A program made the position numbers and the translations under genes. Below are positions 33,623-42,660 of a stretch of DNA of 64,000 nt, one piece after another. The DNA lies in NCBI GenBank assembly GCA_964530825.1, contig CAZHCA010000004.1:124001-188000 (forward strand), given 5' to 3'. The DNA is from CAZHCA01 sp964530825 (GTDB lineage: Bacteria; Bacteroidota; Bacteroidia; Chitinophagales; Saprospiraceae). Each line of letters starts with the position of its first letter. Position 1 is the first letter of the stretch. Below the pieces are notes generated by a model. The model was not told the origin of the DNA. It did no database searches and was given only the letters and a program-made list of their open reading frames with translations.

Positions 33623-35302
33623 TTAAAACCGAAAGCCGGTATTGATGCCGACCCAAAGGTAGCGGGAGCGATCGGCCGTACGTTCTTCCCACATCGTATA
33701 AAGGGGGATTTTCGAACCGGCTAAACCCGTTTCCGGGTCTATTCGCTCAGAGACCAGATAATTCAACGTCGGACCAAAGAAGACGCTCGTTCGTCGCCCC
33801 AGGCGGTAGTCGAAAGCCAGTCGGAATTGGTGTAACTGGTTTTTCGCCGAAGTCCACTGCTCCGCTTCATTGATATGCATGGATACGACCTCCAGGTTGA
33901 GTAAAGATCGTTCGCTCAGCAGGAAAGCAGTCCCTAATCCGTATCCTAAACTCCAGGAGAGTAGCCAGCCCTCCGGATCGGCACTTTCGCCAGGATACTT
34001 GGCCGCATCGTCCCAACGGCCTCCTAGATATAGGATGTTGTAGAAATGGTATCCCCCTAGTTTAAGAGAAAAATTGGTGAAAAAATTCTCGCTGCCGTAT
34101 AGCTCGACCCGGTTGTAGCCGTGTTTAACAATGTTGAGTACGCCGATAGAGGCGCCCGATACGGTATCGGATACATTGATAAGCCCAAACTGGAAACCGT
34201 TGACCTTGCGGGCAGCATTAAAAAACAAGCTGGTTTGGGCGATACCTATATCTTGAGCAATATTGAACAAGCTGCTGGCCTGGAACTTGGCATCCCCTTT
34301 GGCCGAGTTAAAAAGTAAAGCGGCCTGGACCCCATTGAGGTCGCCACCGCTGCGGTTGAATAGGCCAGCAGCTTGAACGCCCGCCAGATCACCGGAGGCT
34401 ATATTGAAAAGCCCGCTCGTTTGTACGGCCACACTAGGTCCGGACACATTAAACAGGCCTGCTACTTGGGTGCCGCGCAACGTGTCACGAGTAATATTGA
34501 ACAGAGTGCCCAGCTGGGTGCCGGTGGTACTACCGCCTACCATGTTGCCCAGTCCGGCAATTTGTACGCCTTCGACGTCCCAGATTATGCTGTTGAAAAA
34601 ACCGCCAATTTCCACCCCACTCACGCCGCCGTTTTGCCCCCAAAAAATATTAAGGGAGTATTGGTTAATGGTGCGGTCACTTTCGCGTGCGTTGGTACCC
34701 AAATAGGGTAGGAGCGATACCTGCGCCAGGCGGTTATATTGATCGGGCAGAGGCGTTGGATTGCTGGCCACTGGCTGCGGTGCCGGCATTTCGTATTCCG
34801 CGATCCGAGTGGGAACGCTGCTGCGCTCACCACCGGGCAGCCGGTCGTACCGCCGGCGTTGCAGGGCCGGACTGTGGCGCACCCAAAGCTTTGGCGGGCG
34901 GTACGTATCTTCTTCGGGATACAGCGGGCTTTGCTGAGGCACGGAAGGCGGGAGTGGGGTGGGTTTAAGGTCGGTGAGTTGGTTGGGTTCGGCACTCCTT
35001 TTCAGGAAAACGTGATTCTCCAGGGTTTTAAAGTCAAGGTTCAGCGGGGTGAACAAATCTGCCAGGGCAGCTTCAAGGGGTTTGGAGCTGGTTTTCAAAA
35101 AGATTTTTTGCTGTAGGGGCACGACTTCACTGGAATAAGTGAAACGCACGGCGTACTGTTGGCTGATGTCATCGATTACGGTACCGAGTCGATCACCTTG
35201 GTAATCGAGCGTTACCGGCTGTCGAAATACAGCCGACTGGGCTCCTGCGGATAAAAGCAGGAGTAGGAGCCCTCCAACTAAGATCCATGTTCTTCGCTGC
35301 AT
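33623..35302 (-). CDS. STN-domain protein with GLFN-type repeats and beta-barrel-like end
   Basis: This 559-residue exported protein has four parts: a signal peptide (1-24), an STN/secretin-TonB N-terminal domain (about 27-103, 'DRLGTVIDDISQQYAVRFTY'), a proline-rich linker (105-190), and about eleven repeats of 14-17 residues (about 227-393). The repeat consensus is '(V/L)xGxQxxGLFNxxxGD'. The last ~165 residues are beta-rich with an aromatic C-terminus (GFRF). The STN domain is normally on TonB-dependent receptors, where it talks to FecR; here it sits on a receptor-like protein without a TonB plug. The genes immediately upstream are FecR and an ECF sigma factor, so it is likely the outer part of that signalling chain. 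Confidence 0.75.
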   Translation of the reverse strand: MQRRTWILVGGLLLLLLSAGAQSAVFRQPVTLDYQGDRLGTVIDDISQQYAVRFTYSSEVVPLQQKIFLKTSSKPLEAALADLFTPLNLDFKTLENHVFLKRSAEPNQLTDLKPTPLPPSVPQQSPLYPEEDTYRPPKLWVRHSPALQRRRYDRLPGGERSSVPTRIAEYEMPAPQPVASNPTPLPDQYNRLAQVSLLPYLGTNARESDRTINQYSLNIFWGQNGGVSGVEIGGFFNSIIWDVEGVQIAGLGNMVGGSTTGTQLGTLFNITRDTLRGTQVAGLFNVSGPSVAVQTSGLFNIASGDLAGVQAAGLFNRSGGDLNGVQAALLFNSAKGDAKFQASSLFNIAQDIGIAQTSLFFNAARKVNGFQFGLINVSDTVSGASIGVLNIVKHGYNRVELYGSENFFTNFSLKLGGYHFYNILYLGGRWDDAAKYPGESADPEGWLLSWSLGYGLGTAFLLSERSLLNLEVVSMHINEAEQWTSAKNQLHQFRLAFDYRLGRRTSVFFGPTLNYLVSERIDPETGLAGSKIPLYTMWEERTADRSRYLWVGINTGFRF

Positions 35303-35324
35303 AGATAATGTCGCAAACTCGATT

Positions 35325-36335
35325 TTACTGGCACGCTCCCCGAATGAAGTAAGCGCCGTTTTGTTCTTTCACCTCTAAACCGTAAGTATATTCCAAGGCT
35401 GCCGCTAAAATTTCCCACTCATCGGGTTCGTAGACCCCATTGACCGCACAATCCAGTACCGCCTGGTCGTCAATCACAATGGAAACCCCAAAAAAGCGCT
35501 CAGCAGCCTCTAGCAATTCCCGGATGGTAGCCCCTTCGGCCTGCAGCTTTCCCTCCATCCAATAGTTTGGTGCTAGCGTTGTGATCTCGATTTCCAGAAG
35601 CTGCTCTTGACCTTTGTCAAAACTACCGGTTTGGTTGGGAGTCAGGAAGAGGGTATCGCTGGCACCAGCGGCCGAAAAAGCTACTTTGCCGGTTGTGACG
35701 GTGACCTCTACCGCATTCTCCGCTGGGTATGCTCTGACAAAAAAGGTTGTCCCTAAAACGCGGGTTTCGGTACCACCTGCTTTAACCAGGAAGGGCTCAT
35801 CCGGATTTTCAGTAACCGAAAAGTAGGCTTCTCCCGATAAGGAGACTACGCGGTCGTCGAAGGCCGCCGGGTAAGTCAGGGTCGAATGCTGATTGAGCAC
35901 CACCTCACTTCCGTCCGGTAAAGACCATTTTTTGGGAGCACTATTGCTAGCTTGTATTTCGATCACCTCTTTGGTCGCCCGTTCCTGGTCATTCCATTTC
36001 CAGAGGGTCCAAGCTATAAGTGCAAGAATGGTGGCGGCGGCAATCCACGGTCCCCATTGGAACCATCGTATCCGGTTTGCTTGAGGGGGAAGGCCATTGT
36101 CGGGATGAGCATCAATGCGCTCTTCGATTTGCGCCCAAATCTCGGCTTTACGTTGTGGAGGGGTAACGACGGTCGCGGGAGGATCAGTAACCTTCCATAG
36201 GCTGATCATCTCGTCGAGGAACTGACGGTTTTGGGCATCTGCTTCCGCCCAGCGGGTAAGTATGTATTTTTCATCCTCGCTTAAATTTCCCGAGAGGTAC
36301 TTGGTGATTAAGTCGAGGTATTGGTTGGTGTCCAT
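35325..36335 (-). CDS. FecR-family anti-sigma factor
   Basis: This 336-residue membrane protein has an N-terminal cytosolic part (about 1-90), one transmembrane helix near 93-110 ('WIAAATILALIAWTLWKW'), a periplasmic FecR domain ('WSLPDGSEVVLNQHSTLTYP' near 137-156, 'GEAYFSV') and a C-terminal DUF4974 domain (about 260-336). FecR proteins hold the sigma factor and receive a signal from an STN domain. It lies between the ECF sigma gene (73 bases upstream) and the STN-repeat gene (22 bases downstream), all on one strand. Confidence 0.92.
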   Translation of the reverse strand: MDTNQYLDLITKYLSGNLSEDEKYILTRWAEADAQNRQFLDEMISLWKVTDPPATVVTPPQRKAEIWAQIEERIDAHPDNGLPPQANRIRWFQWGPWIAAATILALIAWTLWKWNDQERATKEVIEIQASNSAPKKWSLPDGSEVVLNQHSTLTYPAAFDDRVVSLSGEAYFSVTENPDEPFLVKAGGTETRVLGTTFFVRAYPAENAVEVTVTTGKVAFSAAGASDTLFLTPNQTGSFDKGQEQLLEIEITTLAPNYWMEGKLQAEGATIRELLEAAERFFGVSIVIDDQAVLDCAVNGVYEPDEWEILAAALEYTYGLEVKEQNGAYFIRGACQ

Positions 36336-36408
36336 AAAATAAAATCCGGCTTCTTAAGCGTAATGATGTCGAGTAAGGAGTAGTACCCCTATGGTTATGC
36401 GCTAAAAA

Positions 36409-36963
36409 TTACAGTAAAATCCGAAGATAATGCTGCAGTTCGCGTCGTAAAATCTTGAGTGCCTTACTCATTTGGTTTTCTACGGTTTTTACCGAAATGT
36501 CCATTTTATCGGCAATTTCCTGGTACGTCAATTCTTCCTGACGGCTGAGTTGGAAGACGAGGCGGCACTTAGGAGGCAACATCAGGATGGCCTGTTGTAC
36601 TTTTTGTTGTAATTCTTGGTGTAAGTAGTCGTCTTCACTGCTGCGAAGAGCGGAAGTAGGGGTGTGGTCGTCGATGGATTCCTGAAAATATTTGCCATTT
36701 TTACGCAGGTAACCCAGGGCTTCGTTGATGGCCATGCGCCGCAGGTAGGCGCCCAGCGAGGAGTTGATTTGGATGCGCGAACGCTTCTCCCAGAACCGAA
36801 CGAAAACATCTTGTGCAAGGTCTTCTGCTAAATCCTTATCTTTTGCCAGGCGCAGGATGACCGAAAAAACCATATCGTAGTGCTTTTCGAAAATAGCCTG
36901 CAGGGCGGAGCGATCACCCCGGCGCATTTGTTCGAAAAGCTGGTCTTGTCTGTATTCGCCCAT
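36409..36963 (-). CDS. ECF RNA polymerase sigma factor (FecI-like)
   Basis: This 184-residue protein has sigma region 2 ('LAEDLAQDVFVRFWEKR', about 46-62) and region 4 ('LTYQEIADKMDISVKTVENQ', about 147-166), typical of Bacteroidota ECF sigma factors. A TTG start at 36969 is possible; I use ATG 36961-36963. It should direct RNA polymerase to the promoter of its own operon and perhaps others, under control of the FecR gene after it. Confidence 0.92.
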   Translation of the reverse strand: MGEYRQDQLFEQMRRGDRSALQAIFEKHYDMVFSVILRLAKDKDLAEDLAQDVFVRFWEKRSRIQINSSLGAYLRRMAINEALGYLRKNGKYFQESIDDHTPTSALRSSEDDYLHQELQQKVQQAILMLPPKCRLVFQLSRQEELTYQEIADKMDISVKTVENQMSKALKILRRELQHYLRILL

Positions 36964-37099
36964 AAGCAACCAAGTGCCAATATATTTGGATAAAACAAGA
37001 TTAAGAAGAAATTAAATACCTTCAGAAAAAGGTCGACCAGTATATTTATTTCATCGAGCTACACAGGAATTAGTCCGATGGTAAAAATTACAGCTTAAG

Positions 37100-37612
37100 A
37101 TGTTTAAAGTCTGGGTTCGGTTTTTATTGATTATCACTGCTTACGCTATTGGTGGCTACACGCATCTTCGATTGGGGTTCGGCCAAGCCTGGTTCCTGTA
37201 TCTGGCCGGCACGCTCCTCTTGCTCACCTATCTTTTATTTGGAAACGTGTGGGCGGCATTTACGCTGCTCCGTCGAGGGCGACAGCAGGAAGCGGCCCGG
37301 GTGTTGAGTTTTATTTTCCTACCCAAATTGCTACTGCCTGTTTCGCGTGCCTACTTCTATTTCTGCATGGGAATGATCGCCGTTCAGGACAAGCGCTTAG
37401 AGTCCGCGGCTGCCTATCTTAAGAAAAGCCTGAAAATTGGTTTGCGGACGCCTACTGACAATGCGCTCGCCAGTCTGAACCTGGCTCATATTTACTGGGT
37501 AAAAAATGACGAAACCGCTTCGGCCTATTGGCTGGAATATGCCCAGCAGTTTCCGACCAATGACCTTATGATTCAAGACCATCTGAAGCGATTGGAAAAG
37601 ACACTTATCTGA
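37100..37612 (+). CDS. Two-TM TPR-like membrane protein (paralogue of 24018-24617)
   Basis: This 170-residue protein has two N-terminal hydrophobic segments (about 6-22 and 30-48), then a TPR-like helical region. Shared blocks with the protein at 24018-24617 include '(F/T)FxPKLL', 'A(Y)xYxxxGxxAxxxK', 'PTDNAxxxLxLAxI' and 'IxDxLKxLEKxL', in the same order. The two differ in the tail: this one ends without the basic Gln/Arg extension. Function unknown. It is divergent from the ECF sigma gene and is followed 8 bases later by a VOC gene. Confidence 0.7.
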   Translation: MFKVWVRFLLIITAYAIGGYTHLRLGFGQAWFLYLAGTLLLLTYLLFGNVWAAFTLLRRGRQQEAARVLSFIFLPKLLLPVSRAYFYFCMGMIAVQDKRLESAAAYLKKSLKIGLRTPTDNALASLNLAHIYWVKNDETASAYWLEYAQQFPTNDLMIQDHLKRLEKTLI

Positions 37613-37620
37613 AATCCGTT

Positions 37621-38049
37621 ATGCAACAACGTATTCATATTATCACGCTGGGCGTCCGAAATTTCCAGCGGGCGCTTACCTTTTACGAGGAAGGGTTGGA
37701 ATGGAAAAAATCGGCCTTGAGTACGCCGCAGATTGCCTTTTTTGATTGCGGCGGTTTGCTGCTGGCCCTTTACCCATATGAGCAATTAGCCAGTGATGCC
37801 CTGCAGGCTCCTAAGGAAGATAAAGGTTTTCCGGGTTTTACGCTGGCGCACAATGCACCGGATAAAGCCTCAGTCGATCGGGTGCTTACCCAGGCAGTGG
37901 CAGCGGGGGGCAAACTAATTAAGTCGGCCAAAGAAGTATTCTGGGGCGGATACAGTGGCTACTTTCGCGACCCCGAGGGTTTTCTTTGGGAAGTAGCCTA
38001 TAATCCGATGGTAGGGTTCGATGCAGCAGGAGGGTTGGAGATAACCTGA
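37621..38049 (+). CDS. VOC family protein (glyoxalase/bleomycin-resistance fold)
   Basis: This 142-residue protein has the paired beta-alpha-beta-beta-beta modules of the VOC fold: 'IITLGVRNFQRALTFYEEGL' at the start and 'GGYSGYFRDPEGFLWEVAYN' near the end, with the metal-site Glu in 'WEVA'. VOC members include glyoxalases, dioxygenases and resistance proteins; the substrate here is unknown. Eight bases separate it from the preceding TPR-like gene. Confidence 0.87.
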   Translation: MQQRIHIITLGVRNFQRALTFYEEGLEWKKSALSTPQIAFFDCGGLLLALYPYEQLASDALQAPKEDKGFPGFTLAHNAPDKASVDRVLTQAVAAGGKLIKSAKEVFWGGYSGYFRDPEGFLWEVAYNPMVGFDAAGGLEIT

Positions 38050-38087
38050 GAGCTGCTGCGCTCAGCCCTCGTCAAGTTCTGAAAATT

Positions 38088-38112
38088 GGGCTCCGGAAAA
38101 AATCCGAAGCCC
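38088..38112. terminator. Hairpin between convergent genes
   Basis: GGGCTCCGGA pairs with TCCGAAGCCC (one mismatch) around a 5-base A-loop. It lies between the converging VOC gene and HTH gene, where a two-way terminator is expected. The U-tract is weak on both strands. Confidence 0.5.
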
Positions 38113-38159
38113 CTGCATCTGAAAATGCCACCCAGTAATCAAATAATAATAGTTACGCG

Positions 38160-38423
38160 TTATCCGCCCGTTTTACGGGTGGTTTTATGCTGGCCTTCCT
38201 CGAAGCCAAAACGAAAAGCTACGGGGTGTTGGTAGGCATAGGTCTGCCGGCGCCGGCAATAGTAAATCGGGGCACCTATTGCTTTTAGTTCTCTGATTAA
38301 AGTGAAGAGCATGCTCGAAGAGACCCCCATTCGTTTTGCGAACTGTTGGGGAGATCCGGTTCGCCCTTTACGGATGAGCTCATCCATGCGTTCAATGCGT
38401 TTAATCTGATGGTTAAGAGACAT
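38160..38423 (-). CDS. Small HTH DNA-binding protein
   Basis: This 87-residue protein contains a helix-turn-helix: 'RIERMDELIRKGRTGSPQQF' (9-28), then 'AKRMGVSSSMLFTLIRELKA' (29-48) and a short wing 'IGAPIYYCRRRQTYAYQHPV'. This is the HTH_11/DeoR-type arrangement without an effector domain, a form common in Bacteroidota. Targets unknown. It reads away from a long non-coding region. Confidence 0.75.
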   Translation of the reverse strand: MSLNHQIKRIERMDELIRKGRTGSPQQFAKRMGVSSSMLFTLIRELKAIGAPIYYCRRRQTYAYQHPVAFRFGFEEGQHKTTRKTGG

Positions 38424-39358
38424 AGCCTTAGGGTTTTCATTTATTTATTTAAACTGGAGGACCTTTTTTACATTCCCATCCTTTTATTCAGGGGGCAATG
38501 GAGCGAACATTTTTTTCCGCTCTACTTTAAGGAATACTCCACACAGGAAAGCCATGACGAACGCACCGGCAACTCAGCACCGCCCTGTAGCATTTGCAAA
38601 AACTGACTGTTGACGGCCATTTCTTGCCTGAGTATAGGGCGAAACATAGAGATAAACCTTTACCAGCCGAATGAATTTTTTATTTTCTGTTCGTTGGGCG
38701 TAATGGGTGAAGTCGATTTAACCATACAACGATGGCCAATTGGAAAAGCCACTGTGGGCCAATGGGTGGGGATTAACGTCTCTGAATAAAGTCGATTTTC
38801 GCTTGCTCTGCTAAAAATGGAAAAGCAACTAAGAAACACGTCTTAGGACCTTGTCTGCTTTTTATTTTGCTGTACCCCGGTCTGCAATAGCTCCCGGTCA
38901 ATTGCTTGCCAGCCCGAAATAAAAAGTTGAACTTCCATCATATAATTACAAAAATATGTTGTTTCCGGATAAAAATCCAGGACACTATTTGGGGCAAATT
39001 ACCTGTCTAAATTTATTGCAAAGATCTGTTTTTTTCTCTATATATCTGAATATCAATATTTTGAAATTTTTCTTTGAGCGTTTTTTTTCTTCCTTTGCTG
39101 CTCCGAAGAAGGTTTTGGGTATTGTATATTGCACTTATCATATCCTCTTTTCAGGCTAATGCTTGTGTGTGCGGGGCACAGTGTTGGGGGCACACTTTAC
39201 CATTAGATGTTGTAAACAGGTCTAAGGCTTCAGCAGCGCAAGCCATCCTGGCAGCTATATCCTGACGCCCAAAGGCAGGCGTGCTTATTATGGGGTTCTT
39301 TTTATTTTGGAGGGTAACTTTTATCTTTCCTTCATCAATTAATCCTAAAGATCAAATC
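38424..39358. other. Long AT-rich intergenic region (935 bases)
   Basis: This is the largest non-coding gap in the window. It holds the promoter side of the HTH gene and the leader of the M4 peptidase gene. A 10-bp direct repeat AAGTCGATTT occurs at 38710-38719 and 38789-38798. A small hairpin (ACGCC/GGCGT) lies near 39265-39282. Short frames exist but none has a recognisable product. Confidence 0.45.
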
Positions 39359-42300
39359 ATGAAAGCAAATCTACTCATCATCTTGGGGGTGATAGCTGCG
39401 GTTGTTGTGCACGCCCAGCAAAAACCCACACTTGAGGACGCTCTACGGGCCCGGCCTGTAGCGCTGGATCGTACCCAACTTCGCGTGAATATTCCAAAGG
39501 CTTGGCTGCCCGAAACCAGCGAAAGGTTGGCGCAGGCGAAAACGCCGGGTATCCTTCAAAAGGTTGTGCGACCTCAGGAATTATTGCCTGGCGATCCTCA
39601 GTCATCGCTTTACATCATTCGCGATAAGGCCACACAGCTGCCGGTATTTATCAAAGGGAGCATTCCCCAACCGGGTGGAAGCCGCTCGCGTGAGCCGGAA
39701 GCGTTAATGCGCCAATACTTCCATTTTCTAGAATCTACCCTGCAGTTGGAGGAGCCCGACAAAGCCTTCCAGGTTACTCAAAAGAAAACCGATGACCTGG
39801 GACAGGAACATTGGCGTTTGTCCCAGCACTATAAAGGGCTGGAAGTGTACGGAGCCGAGATGATCCTGCATTTCCGCGATAATCAGCCTTATCTGCTAAA
39901 CGGCCGGTACTTTCCGACCCCTGAGTTGACTACTTTGACGCCGGCCATTTCATCCGAGGAGGCGCTCGCACAGGCGTGGTCTGATTTGACCCAACAGACC
40001 CCTAGGGTCAAGCTGCCGTCTAACCAATTGATGCATGTGGGGGGCAGTCAGGAGTCGTCTCAATTAATAATATACCACCTTGATAATGATCCCGACCGGG
40101 AACGCCTGGTTTGGTATCTGGAGGTGGCGCCTAACCTGATCGACCGCATGGCCTATTTTGTAGATGCACAAACCGGAGAGATCCTGGACCAATTTACCCT
40201 GACCTGCACTTTTTACCACGACCATACAAGGGAGAACAGGGCTCATTCTGGTTATTCCATATCGACTCCGGATGTGCGTTCGGGTTCTGAAAGCACCTTG
40301 TTCGACGGCCCTGCTGTGGCCACCGCGACCGATCTATTCGGTATCAGCCGCACCATCAATACCTACGAGCTTGGAGGGGTATACGTACTGATCGACGCTG
40401 CACGGGAAATGTTTGACCCCGTTCGTTCGGAGTTCCCCAACGGGGTTGTCGGGGGAATCGTAACGGTAGACGCCCAAAATACAGCTACGGGAAATAATTT
40501 TCAGGCCGTCTTTGTGACCTCGCCCAATAATCAGTGGAGTAACCCTACAGCTATCTCGGCTCACTATAATGCCGGAATTTGTTATGAGTATTTCCGCCAA
40601 ACCCACCAACGTAATGCCATCGACGGGCAAGGTGGTACGATAACCTCATTTATCAACGTCGCTGAGCCAAACGGCACTGGACTCGATAATGCCTTCTGGA
40701 ACGGGCATGCAATGTTCTACGGCAATGGTGCCCAGGTATTTGATGCACCTACACCCGCCGCGCTGGATATTGCCGGCCACGAAATGTCGCACGGTGTAAT
40801 CCAGAACACCGCCAATATGGAGTACCGTAACGAACCCGGCGCTTTGAATGAGTCCTTCGCCGATATTTTTGGGGCCATGATCGACCGGGACGATTGGCAA
40901 ATGGGCGAAGATGTTACGAATAATCAGTTTTTTCCAACCGGCGCTATCCGCGATTTGTCCGATCCGAATAACGGCGGCAACAGCCTGGCAGATAACGGCT
41001 GGCAGCCCGCCAACACTAGTGAACAGTTTCGGGGTACCCAAGATAACGGGGGAGTACACATTAATAGCGGTATCCCCAACCGGGCTTTTTTCTTGTTTGC
41101 TAATACCGTCGGGCGTGGTAATGCAGAGCGGGTATATTACCGGGCTTTGGACAATTACCTGACTCGCTCTTCCGTATTTACCGACTGCCGACTGGCGGTA
41201 CTACAATCGGCCGAAGATCTTTTCGGAGCAGATAGCCAGGAGTACCAGGCCGCTTGCAACGCATTTGATGCGGTGGGCATCAGCGGTCCATGTAACACTT
41301 CTGGTGGCGGAGGAGAAGATCTGACCTGCTCCTTGCTCTCGATCGATGCCAACACTGGCGGGCAGCTTATCCTCCTGACCAGTCAGGATCAACAGAACCT
41401 GCTTATCGTCGGGCCGGATGCCTCCCAGACCCCCACGGTTTTATTTTCCGATGGGGTGCAAAGCAAGCCTACCGTTTCCGACGATGGTACGCTTATCACC
41501 TATACCAATAATCTCAACCAAATCAAAGCCGTAGCTGTCGACTACACCAATGGTGCCGTAAATGATCAGGTAATCAGTGAAAATAACGTATGGCGCAATG
41601 CCGTGATCACTAAAGACGGTCGCCGATTGGCGGCATTAACGACAGATTTTAATGACCAGATTGTCATCTTCGATCTGTTTACCGGTAATGGCGTAGCCTA
41701 CGAGCTGTATAACCAGACCTTTACCGAAGGTCTCAATGCCGGAGAGGTCGTTACCGCCGATGCCATGGACTGGGATCTCAGCGGTCAGGTACTCATCTAC
41801 GACGCCCTTAGCGTATTGCCGACTGCCTCGGGTAATATAGAGCTTTGGGATCTTAACATCCTCGAGGCCTGGTCCACGGAAGCCAACGACTTTGGCAGTG
41901 GAGAGATTCAAAAGCTTTTCACCTCCATTCCCGAAGGTTATAATGTGGGCGATCCGTCATTTTCCAAAAACTCCCCTTTTGTTATGGCATTTGATTTTTT
42001 CAACCCAGAAATCGGCGATTATCAATTGCTGACCTACGATTTTGAATGTGGTGCAGTTTTTCAAGTGCTAAACAACAACACCCTGAGTTTCCCGAACTAT
42101 TCGGTGGATGACGATTTCATTTTATTCGAAACCCTGCTAAGCGATACTGAACTAGGGGTGGGCGGCATCGAAATGAACCCTGATAAGCTGACGCCGGCTA
42201 GCGAAGCTTTCCTCTTCCAATCCGGGGTAGGTTGGCCCAACTGGTACGCTACCGGAACCAGGGTATTGGTCAACACCCAGGAAGTTGGATTCGGTACCGA

Positions 42301-42547
42301 CGAGCTGCAGGTTTTTCCTAATCCGGTAAAAGATGATCTGCAACTGCGTTTTTCATTGGATGCAGCATCCACTGCGCAGGTAGAATGGATGGATTTGCTG
42401 GGACGTACGATCGAACAGTGGCAGGTACCGGCCGGGAGCGGGGTGACCAATCATACCCTACCCCTTAAGCTCATACCGCCGGGCATGTACCTTTTGCGGG
42501 TACGGGTCGGGGATAAAGTCTATAGTCAAAAAGTAATGAAAAATTAG
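39359..42547 (+). CDS. Secreted M4 (thermolysin-like) metallopeptidase with PD40-like propeller and T9SS tail
   Basis: This 1062-residue protein starts at ATG 39359 with a signal peptide (1-19). A propeptide with FTP/PepSY-type domains (about 75-275) is followed by an M4 catalytic domain: zinc site HEMSH at 474-478 and third ligand E498 in 'GALNESFADIFG'. After the peptidase (to about 670) is a region of PD40/TolB-like repeats (about 690-960; 'SKPTVSDDGTLITYTN', 'NAVITKDGRRLAALTT', 'AMDWDLSGQVLIYDAL', 'DPSFSKNSPFVMAFDF', 'FPNYSVDDDFILFET'). A type A T9SS sorting domain ends the protein ('VFPNPVKDDLQL', 'IPPGMYLLRV', 'KVMKN'). It should be an exported protease with a beta-propeller that may bind substrate or surface. 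Confidence 0.87.
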   Translation: MKANLLIILGVIAAVVVHAQQKPTLEDALRARPVALDRTQLRVNIPKAWLPETSERLAQAKTPGILQKVVRPQELLPGDPQSSLYIIRDKATQLPVFIKGSIPQPGGSRSREPEALMRQYFHFLESTLQLEEPDKAFQVTQKKTDDLGQEHWRLSQHYKGLEVYGAEMILHFRDNQPYLLNGRYFPTPELTTLTPAISSEEALAQAWSDLTQQTPRVKLPSNQLMHVGGSQESSQLIIYHLDNDPDRERLVWYLEVAPNLIDRMAYFVDAQTGEILDQFTLTCTFYHDHTRENRAHSGYSISTPDVRSGSESTLFDGPAVATATDLFGISRTINTYELGGVYVLIDAAREMFDPVRSEFPNGVVGGIVTVDAQNTATGNNFQAVFVTSPNNQWSNPTAISAHYNAGICYEYFRQTHQRNAIDGQGGTITSFINVAEPNGTGLDNAFWNGHAMFYGNGAQVFDAPTPAALDIAGHEMSHGVIQNTANMEYRNEPGALNESFADIFGAMIDRDDWQMGEDVTNNQFFPTGAIRDLSDPNNGGNSLADNGWQPANTSEQFRGTQDNGGVHINSGIPNRAFFLFANTVGRGNAERVYYRALDNYLTRSSVFTDCRLAVLQSAEDLFGADSQEYQAACNAFDAVGISGPCNTSGGGGEDLTCSLLSIDANTGGQLILLTSQDQQNLLIVGPDASQTPTVLFSDGVQSKPTVSDDGTLITYTNNLNQIKAVAVDYTNGAVNDQVISENNVWRNAVITKDGRRLAALTTDFNDQIVIFDLFTGNGVAYELYNQTFTEGLNAGEVVTADAMDWDLSGQVLIYDALSVLPTASGNIELWDLNILEAWSTEANDFGSGEIQKLFTSIPEGYNVGDPSFSKNSPFVMAFDFFNPEIGDYQLLTYDFECGAVFQVLNNNTLSFPNYSVDDDFILFETLLSDTELGVGGIEMNPDKLTPASEAFLFQSGVGWPNWYATGTRVLVNTQEVGFGTDELQVFPNPVKDDLQLRFSLDAASTAQVEWMDLLGRTIEQWQVPAGSGVTNHTLPLKLIPPGMYLLRVRVGDKVYSQKVMKN

Positions 42548-42611
42548 CAAGGGTCCCGCTTAACAGTAAATGTCCGAGCCCAGACGATTAGGGGTACAGA
42601 CTGTTGCATGT

Positions 42612-42627
42612 ACATGTTGTAACATGT
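42612..42627 (+). promoter_or_regulatory. Operator-like inverted repeat ahead of osmC-type gene
   Basis: ACATGTT-GT-AACATGT is a perfect 7-bp dyad with a 2-base centre. It overlaps a second palindrome CATGTACATG (42607-42616). It is 33-48 bases ahead of the ATG at 42661, right where a promoter should be. This is the form of a repressor or sensor site, but no regulator is adjacent. Confidence 0.45.
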
Positions 42628-42660
42628 ATTTTTACAAAGCATCAAAACAAAGGACTTCTC

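Noticed and set aside
39074..39265. Short frame with a hydrophobic start and several Cys ahead of the M4 peptidase
   Set aside because: No family match, odd composition after residue 35, and AT-rich flanks; more likely part of the non-coding region.
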